NCBI GenBank assembly: GCA_041394405.1
Contig: JAWKIF010000006.1
Coordinates: 496,001 to 560,000 of the forward strand
Source of the DNA: Microthrix sp041394405
Lineage (GTDB): Bacteria; Actinomycetota; Acidimicrobiia; Acidimicrobiales; Microtrichaceae
Reading direction: 5' to 3'
DNA length: 64,000 nucleotides
The notes beneath the pieces are model-generated. The model worked only from the letters and a program-made list of their open reading frames with translations. It had not been told where the DNA came from and did not search any database. A program made the position numbers and the translations under genes. Shown here piece by piece: positions 7,598-15,029 of the stretch; position 1 is the stretch's first letter; every line of letters starts with the position of its first letter.

Positions 7598-8857
7598 GAA
7601 CTGCTTCGACTGGCAACGGCCGGAAGTGTCGACGATGGCAAGTCAACGCTCATCGGACGGCTGCTGTATGACACCAAGACCATTTTCGAGGATCAACTGG
7701 CTTCGGTGGAGGCCACCTCGGCCCAGATGGGCACCGAGTACACCAACCTGGCCTTGCTCACCGACGGCCTGAGGGCCGAGCGCGAGCAGGGCATCACCAT
7801 CGATGTGGCCTACCGCTATTTCGCCACCCCGGCCCGAAAATTCATCATCGCCGACACGCCGGGCCACATCCAGTACACCCGCAACATGGTCACTGGCGCC
7901 TCCACGGCGGACGTGGCCATCGTCTTGCTGGATGCTCGTAAGGGAGTGCTCGAGCAGAGCCGCCGGCATGCGTTCCTCGCCTCGCTGCTCGGTATCCCGC
8001 ACCTGGTGCTGGCCGTGAACAAGATGGATCTCGTTGACTACGACCAAGAGGTCTTTGATCGTCTCAAGAGCGAGTTCCGCGACTTCGCCTCCAAGCTGGA
8101 TATCGGTGACCTGACGTTCATCCCGGTGTCGGCGCTCCACGGTGACAACGTGGTGAGCCGAAGCCCCAACACGCCGTGGTACGAGGGAACCTCACTGCTG
8201 CACCACCTGGAGGAGGTGCACATCGCCTCGGATCGCAACCACATCGATGCCCGATTCCCGGTGCAGTACGTGGTCCGCCCGCAATCCACCGAGCACCACG
8301 ACTATCGGGGGTACGCCGGAACCGTCGCCGGTGGCGTCTTCAAGCCTGGCGATGAGGTGATGGTGCTGCCGTCGGGCTTGAGGACCACGATCGCCTCCAT
8401 CGACACCGCCGATGGGCCGGTGGAGGAGGCGTTTGGCCCGATGTCGGTCACGCTTCGCCTGACCGATGAGCTGGATGTGAGTCGGGGCGATCTCATCTGC
8501 CGTCCGGCCAACCAACCCCGCTCCACCCAGGATGTGGAGGCCACGGTTGCGTGGCTGTCCGACCAGGGCACCCTGTCGCCGCGGTCGATGTACGCCGTCA
8601 AGCACACCACCCGCACCGTCCGGGCCATGGTGCGCGACGTGCACTACCGGCTGGACGTCAACACGCTGCACCGCGACGAGGCCGCCAACTCGCTGGCAGT
8701 GAACGAGATCGGCCGGGTGACTTTGCGCACCACGGCGCCGCTGTTTGTTGACGAATACCGCCGCAACCGCACGACCGGCTCGTTCATCCTGGTCGATGAA
8801 TCCACCAACGCGACGGTGGGTGCCGGCATGGTGCTGGGCTCCTCGCAGCCGACGTGA
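7595..8857 (+). CDS. cysN: Sulfate adenylyltransferase subunit 1 (GTPase)
   Basis: The 420-residue protein has translation-factor GTPase motifs: G1 GSVDDGKST (residues 10-18), EQGITIDVAY (G2), DTPGH (G3) and NKMD (G4). Two beta-barrel domains follow. CysN uses GTP hydrolysis to drive APS formation by CysD. It is the unfused form; the kinase is encoded next door. The ATG overlaps the TGA of the small frame, and its own TGA overlaps the GTG of cysC. Confidence 0.96.
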   Translation: MELLRLATAGSVDDGKSTLIGRLLYDTKTIFEDQLASVEATSAQMGTEYTNLALLTDGLRAEREQGITIDVAYRYFATPARKFIIADTPGHIQYTRNMVTGASTADVAIVLLDARKGVLEQSRRHAFLASLLGIPHLVLAVNKMDLVDYDQEVFDRLKSEFRDFASKLDIGDLTFIPVSALHGDNVVSRSPNTPWYEGTSLLHHLEEVHIASDRNHIDARFPVQYVVRPQSTEHHDYRGYAGTVAGGVFKPGDEVMVLPSGLRTTIASIDTADGPVEEAFGPMSVTLRLTDELDVSRGDLICRPANQPRSTQDVEATVAWLSDQGTLSPRSMYAVKHTTRTVRAMVRDVHYRLDVNTLHRDEAANSLAVNEIGRVTLRTTAPLFVDEYRRNRTTGSFILVDESTNATVGAGMVLGSSQPT

Positions 8858-9438
8858 CCGAACACGTCACCTGGCATGCGGGCGCGGTGGATGCCGATGG
8901 GCGGGCCGCCGCCTTGGGGCACCGGGGCGCTGTCGTGTGGTTGACGGGCCTATCGGGCTCGGGGAAGTCGACCGTGGCCGTGGAATGCGAACGAAACCTG
9001 GTGGCCTCCGGTCGCCCAGCGTTCATCTTGGATGGCGACAACGTGCGCCACGGGCTGTGCGCCGATCTGGGCTTCAGTGAGGCCGACCGCATGGAGAACA
9101 TCCGGCGGGTGGGGGAGACGGCGCTGCTGATGGCCGAGGCGGGGATCGTGGCGCTGGTGCCGTTGATCTCGCCGTACCGTTCGGGACGCGACGCCGTGCG
9201 GGCCCGAGCCGCCGATGCCGGCGTGGCGTTCTCGGAGGTGTGGGTGGCCACCCCGCTCGAGGTGTGCGAGGCGCGAGACCCCAAGGGCCTCTATGCCAAG
9301 GCGCGGGCCGGGGAGATCGCCGACTTCACCGGTCTCGACGCCCCCTATGAGGAGCCGCTGCGACCCGAGCTGGTGCTGGGCGCGGACGCGGGCGACCCGA
9401 TTGAGCAGGCCCGGGCCGTCTGCCTACTGCTGGACTGA
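8854..9438 (+). CDS. cysC: Adenylylsulfate kinase
   Basis: The 194-residue protein phosphorylates APS to PAPS. It shows the P-loop GLSGSGKST (residues 32-40), DGDNVRHGLCADLGFSE, the phosphate-binding SPYRSGRD region and DPKGLYAKARAGEI, all standard for CysC. The GTG start overlaps the cysN stop (GTGA), the final coupling step of the operon. The last 15 bases overlap the end of the convergent aminotransferase gene. Confidence 0.96.
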   Translation: MTEHVTWHAGAVDADGRAAALGHRGAVVWLTGLSGSGKSTVAVECERNLVASGRPAFILDGDNVRHGLCADLGFSEADRMENIRRVGETALLMAEAGIVALVPLISPYRSGRDAVRARAADAGVAFSEVWVATPLEVCEARDPKGLYAKARAGEIADFTGLDAPYEEPLRPELVLGADAGDPIEQARAVCLLLD

Positions 9439-10470
9439 GCGCACCACGTCCGCCGCCAGGTCGGCATCCGCCAGGGTGTTGTACACGTAGAACGACAGCC
9501 GGACGCCTCCGGCTCGCACGGCCGCCGCAACGCCGGCCTCGCGGAAGGCCGCAGCTGCGGCATCGGTCTGTGCGGTGGGAACCCTCACGATGGCGCTGTC
9601 GGAGGGCCCCAGGCCGACACCCGCCCGGAAGTGGTTGGCCAGCGCCACGCTGTGGCTGCCGACGGCCTTGACGCCCAGGTCGGCCAGGAGCTCCAGCGCC
9701 GGAGCTGTCCCGACGACGTCGAACCAGGGCGGTGACACGTTGAATCGACGGGCGTCGGCCGCAAGGCGCAACGGCGGGCCGTAGATGGACTCCCACGGCT
9801 GGTCGCCTGCGTACCAGCCGGCGTGGCGGGGGATGAGCCACTCCGCTTGCGGCGCCACGGTCAGAAAGCCGGTGCCGCGAGGAGCGCAGAGCCATTTGTA
9901 GGCACCTGTGGCCGTCACGTCGAAACGGTCGGTGTCCAGCCGCAGCCACCCGGCGGCCTGGGTGGCGTCAACGTAGGTGCGCGCTCCGACATCGGCTGCC
10001 GCGTCGGCGAGCCGATCCAGGTCGAGCACCCGGCCATCGGCCGACTGCACGGCGCTCACCGCAACCAGGTCGGTGCCCCTGCCGATCTCGTCCACGAGCG
10101 CGTCGAGCGGCACCATGCGCACCTTGAGTCGCTCGTCGACCAGGAAGGGGAACAGCACCGAGGTGAAGTCCTCCTCGGCGCATACGACGGTGGCGCCGTC
10201 CGGCAGCGAGGAGGCCACCAAGCCGCTGGCGGTCGACACCTGCCCGATGAGGGCAACGTTTGCCGCATCGGTACCGGCCAGCCTGGCGAATGCTCGACGC
10301 GATCGGTCGACGTCGGCATCGAAGCCAACCGGGTCGCACAGCCCGGCCTCCCAGGCGTCGTGAGCCCGTCGTAGTGCTGCCATCGTGGCCCGGGCGGGAA
10401 GGCCGACCGATGCGGTGTTCAGGTAGCCGGGGCCGGCGGCGAAGCAGGCGGTGACCGAAGCGTCGAGCAT
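9424..10470 (-). CDS. Aminotransferase class V-fold enzyme
   Basis: The 348-residue PLP enzyme has the class V (NifS/kynureninase/isopenicillin-epimerase-like) layout. The Lys that would bind PLP is in TGAYKWLCAPRGTGFL (about residues 203-218), with VDATQAAGW just before it as the cofactor Asp motif. The N-terminus GPGYLNTASVGLP is characteristic. Substrate cannot be told. The ATG at 10470 begins the conserved part. It converges on cysC with a 15-base overlap. Confidence 0.85.
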   Translation of the reverse strand: MLDASVTACFAAGPGYLNTASVGLPARATMAALRRAHDAWEAGLCDPVGFDADVDRSRRAFARLAGTDAANVALIGQVSTASGLVASSLPDGATVVCAEEDFTSVLFPFLVDERLKVRMVPLDALVDEIGRGTDLVAVSAVQSADGRVLDLDRLADAAADVGARTYVDATQAAGWLRLDTDRFDVTATGAYKWLCAPRGTGFLTVAPQAEWLIPRHAGWYAGDQPWESIYGPPLRLAADARRFNVSPPWFDVVGTAPALELLADLGVKAVGSHSVALANHFRAGVGLGPSDSAIVRVPTAQTDAAAAAFREAGVAAAVRAGGVRLSFYVYNTLADADLAADVVRSVQQ

Positions 10471-10503
10471 GTCCCATTCTGGCCCGAGATCATGCGGGGC
10501 GCG

Positions 10504-10544
10504 CCCGTGCCCCCGGCAACGGCGACGCCGCTCGGGGGCACGGG
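10504..10544. terminator. GC-rich hairpin downstream of the zinc-finger gene
   Basis: There is a perfect 12-bp inverted repeat (10504-10515 and 10533-10544, CCCGTGCCCCCG and its complement) with a 17-base loop. It lies after the stop of the gene at 10619-10921 and before the start of the aminotransferase. There is no U-tract, so it may be a terminator or an mRNA-stabilising hairpin. Confidence 0.55.
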
Positions 10545-10564
10545 AGGATCCCGCCAGGGAGTTC

Positions 10565-10600
10565 CGGCCCCCCGAGCGCATCGTTGCGCCGGGGGGGCCG
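10565..10600. terminator. Second GC-rich hairpin, tandem with the previous one
   Basis: CGGCCCCCC (10565-10573) pairs with 10592-10600, and inside it GCGCA/TGCGC (10576-10580 and 10585-10589) closes a four-base loop. It starts 18 bases after the stop of the zinc-finger gene on the minus strand. The two tandem hairpins probably end that transcript. Confidence 0.6.
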
Positions 10601-10618
10601 TTCGGGGCACAGATCGAG

Positions 10619-10921
10619 CTAGCCGGCTTCCCGCAAAGCCATTCGCTCCTGGACCCTCGAGGTGCGGCCGACGTCCACGGAGCCGTGGGGCTCGCCGGCC
10701 GTGTCGTAGCACTCGGGGTGGAAGTGCTCGACCCGCTGCCAGACGCCGGCGTCGTAGACGTTGCAGATGACCTGCCGCAGCCGTTGCTTGGCCCGGAAGG
10801 AGAGGCGCTCGCCGCAGAGACCACAGTCGGTGGTCGACCCGGCTTCGATGTCGCGAAGCACGGCTCGGCTGTTCGGCGCCGGCGGGGTTGATCGTGGGGA
10901 GGTAGTGGGGGCTTGCGCCAT
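10619..10921 (-). CDS. Small zinc-finger-like protein
   Basis: This is a 100-residue protein of unknown function. A low-complexity N-terminus of about 25 residues is followed by C-G-L-C-G-E, and about 35 residues later by H-F-H-P-E-C-Y, spacing that would suit one bound zinc ion. The region between (FRAKQRLRQVICNVYD) is basic, compatible with nucleic-acid binding, but no named family is recognised. Two tandem hairpins lie downstream. Confidence 0.65.
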   Translation of the reverse strand: MAQAPTTSPRSTPPAPNSRAVLRDIEAGSTTDCGLCGERLSFRAKQRLRQVICNVYDAGVWQRVEHFHPECYDTAGEPHGSVDVGRTSRVQERMALREAG

Positions 10922-10995
10922 AGCAGATCAATCGGAGCCAGACCACGCTGCGTGAGCGAATTGGGCGCAGCAGGGACGAACGGCCTACGTCGGTG

Positions 10996-11041
10996 TTCTG
11001 TGCACCTTCGGGCAACTCCACGATGCCGAGGGTGCGGAGAA
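10996..11041 (+). repeat. Dispersed 46-bp imperfect palindrome, copy 1
   Basis: About 40 of 46 bases match the element at 59754-59799 in the same orientation. The outer arms (TTCTGTG and CGGAGAA) are degenerate here compared with the second copy. The middle CACCTTCGGG and ATGCCGAGGG arms are shared. It lies between two minus-strand genes, just downstream of ettA. Confidence 0.7.
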
Positions 11042-11073
11042 GGCCGACGAGGTTCCGCCGGGCGGTACCAACG

Positions 11074-12780
11074 TCAGCTGCGGGTGAGCGGCTTGTACTT
11101 GATGCGATGGGGCTGGGTTGCCTCGGCGCCCAACTCCTTCTTGCGCATGGCCTCGTAGTCGGTGAAGTTGCCCTCGAAGAATCGCACCTGGCTGTCGCCC
11201 TCAAAGGCCAACACGTGGGTGGCGATGCGGTCGAGGAACCAACGGTCGTGGCTGATGACCACCGCACACCCGGGGTACTGCTCGAGCGCACCCTCAAGGG
11301 CCCGCAGCGTGTCCACGTCCAGGTCGTTGGTGGGCTCGTCCAGCAGCAACACGTTGCCGCCCGTGCGCAGCAACTTGGCCAGGTGCACCCGGTTGCGTTC
11401 GCCACCCGACAGCTGGCCCACCAGCTTCTGCTGGTCGGCGCCCCGGAAGTTGAAGCTGGCGCAGTAGGCCCTGCCGTTCATCTCCCGATTGCCCAGCTTG
11501 ATGGTTTCGTCTCCGTCGGTGATCTCCTCGTACACCGTGCGTTCGCCGTCGAGATGATCACGGTGCTGGTCGACGTAGGCAAGATCAACGGTGGAACCCA
11601 CCGTGATGGCGCCGGCGTCGGGTTGGGCGTCCGGGGTGGCCTCGGCGGCGTCACCCGCGGCCACCAGCATGCGAAAGAGGGTGGTCTTGCCGGCGCCGTT
11701 CGGGCCGATGACCCCCACGATGCCCGCCTTGGGGAGCGAGAAGGTGAGGTCGTCGATGAGGAGGCGATCGCCGAAGCCCTTGGACAGGTGGTCGACCTCG
11801 ATCACCTGGTCGCCCAAGCGGTCGCCCGGCGGAATGTAGATCTCCAGTGCGTCGCCGCCTCCCTGCGCCGATTGCTGCTCAGCCAGCAGTTGGTCGTAGG
11901 CGGCCAGGCGGGCCTTGCTCTTCGCCTGCCGCGCCTTGGGGGCCATGCGCACCCATTCCAGTTCCCGCTCCAGGGTGCGGCGGCGAGCCGACGCGTGCTT
12001 CTCTTCGCGGGCCAGTCGCGCCTCTTTTTGCTCCAGCCAGCCGGAGTAGTTGCCCTCGAAGGGCATGCCCTTGCCGTGATCCAGCTCCAGGATCCACTGC
12101 GCCACGTTGTCGAGGAAGTAGCGGTCGTGGGTGATGGCCACCACGGTGCCCTCGTAGTCCGACAGGAACCGCTCCATCCAGGCCACCGATTCGGCGTCCA
12201 GGTGGTTGGTGGGCTCGTCGAGTAGGAGCAGGTCCGGGCGCTGGAGCAGCAGGCGGCACAGGGCGACCCGGCGCTTCTCGCCGCCCGACAGCGACGCCAC
12301 CTCGGCGTCGCCCGGCGGCAGGCGGAGGGCATCCATGGCGATGTCCACCGTGCGCTTCAGGTCCCACGCCCCGGCGGCCTCAATCTTGGCCTCCAACTCC
12401 GCCTGTTGGGCGCCAAGGGCCTCGTAGTCCGCATCCGGGTCTGCCCAACCGGCCATCAACTCGTCGTAGTCGGTGAGCAGCTTGGCGGTGTCGGCAACGC
12501 CGTCCATGACGTTGCCGGCGACGTCCTTGGACTCGTCGAGGTGAGGTTCCTGTTCCAGCATGCCGACGGTGAAGCCGGGGGTCAGCCGGGCCTCGCCCGT
12601 GTACCCGTCGTCGAGACCCGCCATGATGCGCAACAGGGTGGACTTTCCGGCCCCGTTGGGGCCGATGACGCCGATCTTGGCGCCCGGGTAGAACGACAAC
12701 GAGATGTCCTTGAGCACCTCACGATCGACCGGAACCACCCGGCCGACCTTGTGCATGGTGAAGATGAACTGTGCCGACAT
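11074..12780 (-). CDS. ettA: Energy-dependent translational throttle protein, ABC-F ATPase
   Basis: The 568-residue soluble protein has two ABC ATPase domains and no membrane segment. Walker A motifs are GPNGAGKST (about 38-46) and GPNGAGKTT (about 358-366); the signatures are SLSGGEKRR and QLSGGERNR, each followed by LLLDEPTN. The charged linker between the domains (about 250-310) contains the arm typical of EttA. EttA binds the ribosomal E site and gates entry into elongation according to ATP/ADP. Length and motifs fit this subfamily best among ABC-F proteins. Confidence 0.94.
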   Translation of the reverse strand: MSAQFIFTMHKVGRVVPVDREVLKDISLSFYPGAKIGVIGPNGAGKSTLLRIMAGLDDGYTGEARLTPGFTVGMLEQEPHLDESKDVAGNVMDGVADTAKLLTDYDELMAGWADPDADYEALGAQQAELEAKIEAAGAWDLKRTVDIAMDALRLPPGDAEVASLSGGEKRRVALCRLLLQRPDLLLLDEPTNHLDAESVAWMERFLSDYEGTVVAITHDRYFLDNVAQWILELDHGKGMPFEGNYSGWLEQKEARLAREEKHASARRRTLERELEWVRMAPKARQAKSKARLAAYDQLLAEQQSAQGGGDALEIYIPPGDRLGDQVIEVDHLSKGFGDRLLIDDLTFSLPKAGIVGVIGPNGAGKTTLFRMLVAAGDAAEATPDAQPDAGAITVGSTVDLAYVDQHRDHLDGERTVYEEITDGDETIKLGNREMNGRAYCASFNFRGADQQKLVGQLSGGERNRVHLAKLLRTGGNVLLLDEPTNDLDVDTLRALEGALEQYPGCAVVISHDRWFLDRIATHVLAFEGDSQVRFFEGNFTDYEAMRKKELGAEATQPHRIKYKPLTRS

Positions 12781-12841
12781 GCACGCTCCAGGAGGTCTTG
12801 GGGGGCAGCAACGTGGGGAACTGGCGATGGTAACGCCAGCG

Positions 12842-14287
12842 CTACCGGGCCTTGGATCGAGCGGCCGTGGCCTTGGCGTGCTCGGACTTGGTGGGACCCG
12901 ACTGCGCTGTGGTTGCGGGGGTCTTCTTCGCCGGGGTCTTCTTCGCCGGGGTCTTCGTGGCGGGTGCCTTCTTGCTGGCGGCCTTCTTCGCCGAGGCCTT
13001 CTTGGCCGGGGCCTTTTTCGCTGGGGCCTTCTTGGCTGGGGCCTTCTTGGCTGGGGCCTTCTTGGTGGCGGCTGTCTTCGCCGCTGCCTTCTTGGCGGGG
13101 GCCTTCTTGGCGGGTGCCTTCTTGGCTGGGGTCGCTTTGGCCGGGGCCTTCTTGGTTGGGGCCTTCTTGGTGGCGGCTGTCTTCGCCGCTGCCTTCTTGG
13201 CGGGGGCCTTCGTGGCGGGCGCCCGCTTTGTCGGGGTCGTCGCCGAGCCTCGTGGAGCGTCGCCGTCGCGCTTCGAGAGGGGTTCCAAGGTCGCGCCCGC
13301 AGGCAGCCGTAGGTCGACGCTGCGAAGGGGTGGATCGTAGCCCTCCACCTCCAGCGTCAGTTCGTCGCCCATCGACATGTAGTCGCGGGCCCGATTCGGT
13401 GGCGGATCGCCGAGCGCCTTCAGGGGCAGGTACGCCTTGGTGCTGCCGACCTCCACGTAAGCCCCGTGCGACGAGAACTCGACCACCTTGCCGGTGACGG
13501 TGTCGCCGGGGTGGTGCTCGCCGATGAAGCTGAGGAAGTCCGCCGGAGAGTTGACGGGCTGGGGCTCGTTCTTCCTGCCCGACTTCTGTTGGGACGCCGC
13601 AGCGCCGGACCGCTGGCCACCCCCGTCGGCCGTCTGCGTCTGCTTCCGTGACTTCTGTGGCTGGGGTTTCCGGGAGCTTCCCGTCGAGGTCGAGGCTGCA
13701 GCCTTTGCCTTGCGTCCCGCCTTGTCGCCCGCCGTTCCACCCTTGTCCGCCGCGGACGACCGGCTCGCGGTCGCCTTCTTGGCCGCGGGCTTCTTGGCGG
13801 CCGGCTTCTTGGAGCCGCCGGCCTTGGAATCGGTTTTGGCCTCCTTGACGGCTTTCCGGCTCACCGAACCTCGCACCGGGGTGCGGGGCACGAAGACCCA
13901 TCCCACGCCGGTGACGGGCTTGCCGCCCCACAGCCGATCCTCGTCGAAGAGCCAGGTGTGCGTCCCGTGGAACTCCTGGAAGGAGTCATTGGAGAACACC
14001 GCAGCGTTTGCCTTCTCCGCCACCTGGAGAATGAACGCATCTCCCCGGCCCACCACACCGGCGGGGGGAGCGACGATCGAACCATCGAGGACTCGTGCCT
14101 CGTAGTCGTCCTTCTCCTTGCTGGAGATCCGGTGCCCGAACGTTGCGTCCACGATGACCGTGATGTCGGCCTCGGGGTGCTGGGCACTGAACTGCGCTAC
14201 TGCTTCATCGAGTTGTTTCAGACTGGGTTTGGTGCGCCCTTCGGTTGCGATGTTGGATCCGTCAACGACCACATGTGAAAGGGTCAT
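12842..14287 (-). CDS. NYN/PIN-type ribonuclease domain + S1 RNA-binding domain + histone-H1-like Lys/Ala tail
   Basis: The 481-residue protein has three parts. Residues 1-135 resemble Zc3h12a-like NYN ribonucleases: VVVDGSNIA, VIVDATFG, GRGDAFI and a SNDSFQEF segment provide the acidic residues expected for a metal site. Residues about 259-328 form an S1 OB-fold (GDTVTGKVVEFSSHGAYVEV). Two Lys/Ala-rich regions (about 145-240 and 350-481) resemble bacterial histone-H1-like tails with repeated A-P-A-K-K. The ATG at 14287 has GGGGG before it; a TTG five codons earlier is possible. It likely acts on RNA, perhaps bound to the nucleoid or ribosome; the target is unknown. Confidence 0.82.
   Translation of the reverse strand: MTLSHVVVDGSNIATEGRTKPSLKQLDEAVAQFSAQHPEADITVIVDATFGHRISSKEKDDYEARVLDGSIVAPPAGVVGRGDAFILQVAEKANAAVFSNDSFQEFHGTHTWLFDEDRLWGGKPVTGVGWVFVPRTPVRGSVSRKAVKEAKTDSKAGGSKKPAAKKPAAKKATASRSSAADKGGTAGDKAGRKAKAAASTSTGSSRKPQPQKSRKQTQTADGGGQRSGAAASQQKSGRKNEPQPVNSPADFLSFIGEHHPGDTVTGKVVEFSSHGAYVEVGSTKAYLPLKALGDPPPNRARDYMSMGDELTLEVEGYDPPLRSVDLRLPAGATLEPLSKRDGDAPRGSATTPTKRAPATKAPAKKAAAKTAATKKAPTKKAPAKATPAKKAPAKKAPAKKAAAKTAATKKAPAKKAPAKKAPAKKAPAKKASAKKAASKKAPATKTPAKKTPAKKTPATTAQSGPTKSEHAKATAARSKAR
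13052..13106. repeat. 55-bp direct repeat in the Lys/Ala tail, copy 1
   Basis: Bases 13052-13106 are repeated identically at 13157-13211, an offset of 105 bases (35 codons, in frame). The tail therefore grew or shrank by in-frame recombination between A-P-A-K-K-A coding units. Confidence 0.85.
13157..13211. repeat. 55-bp direct repeat in the Lys/Ala tail, copy 2
   Basis: This is an identical copy of 13052-13106, both inside the coding region of the NYN-S1 protein. Confidence 0.85.
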
Positions 14288-14342
14288 GACACCCCCAGTC
14301 AATCACCTCCCGGGGTTGAAGGTGCGGATCGGGGCGGATGCC

Positions 14343-14348
14343 TAGCAT
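14343..14348 (+). promoter_or_regulatory. -10 element of the HAD gene (leaderless-type)
   Basis: TAGCAT ends six bases before the ATG at 14355, leaving no room for a ribosome-binding site. Confidence 0.5.
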
Positions 14349-14354
14349 CGGCCG

Positions 14355-15029
14355 ATGCCTCCCCACGCTTCCTCAGACGCCGTCGCCCCGCCCATCGACG
14401 CCGTGATCTTCGATCTCGGCGGTGTCGTGTTGTCGAGCCCGTTCGAGGCGTTTGCGCGTTACGAGGCGAGCCAAGGCTTGCCCGATGGGTTCATCCGGCG
14501 GCTGAACATGGACAACCATCACGACAATGCGTGGGCTCGCCTGGAGCGGGGCGAGTTGGACCCGGCGGAGTTCGCCCACGCCTTCGAGGTCGAGGCCCGG
14601 GCGGCCGGAGGCGAGCTGGACGGTGGAGCCATCCTGGGCCTGCTCGTGGGGGAGGTGCGCTCCGCCATGGCCGACGAAGTCCGTCGCCTGGTCTCCGTCG
14701 GCTACCGGGTTGGCTTCCTCACCAACAACGCCGTGCCGTTTTCGGAGGTGGCCGATTCGCTGCCCGACGGGCTGGGTGACCTGCTTGGATTGGTGGACTC
14801 GGTGGTGGAGTCGGCCGTGACCGGCCTGCGCAAGCCCGAGCCGGCGTTCTACGACCTGGCCCTTCGCGACCTGGGGGCGGAGCCCCAGCAGACCGCCTTT
14901 CTCGACGATCTGGGCGTCAACCTGAAGCCCGCCCGCGCCATGGGCATGACCACCATCAAGGTCGACGATCCGCATGTGGCGATCGACGAACTGCGCCACG
15001 CCCTGGCGGAGCGCCCCAGGCTCAGTTGA
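14355..15029 (+). CDS. HAD-superfamily hydrolase
   Basis: The 224-residue protein has the HAD motifs: VIFDLGGVVL with the nucleophile Asp (about residues 17-26), FLTNNA (motif II), R-K-P-E-P (motif III) and FLDDLGVN (motif IV). An alpha-helical cap lies between motifs I and II. It resembles the epoxide-hydrolase N-terminal-domain-like phosphatase subgroup (HAD-IA). The substrate is unknown. Its last eight bases overlap the end of the convergent kgd gene. Confidence 0.9.
   Translation: MPPHASSDAVAPPIDAVIFDLGGVVLSSPFEAFARYEASQGLPDGFIRRLNMDNHHDNAWARLERGELDPAEFAHAFEVEARAAGGELDGGAILGLLVGEVRSAMADEVRRLVSVGYRVGFLTNNAVPFSEVADSLPDGLGDLLGLVDSVVESAVTGLRKPEPAFYDLALRDLGAEPQQTAFLDDLGVNLKPARAMGMTTIKVDDPHVAIDELRHALAERPRLS

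Noticed and set aside
12852..13340. Repeats in the Lys/Ala tail as a CRISPR-like array or minisatellite locus
   Set aside because: The repeats are short, in-frame and encode A-P-A-K-K units within a larger protein; there are no unique spacers of uniform size.
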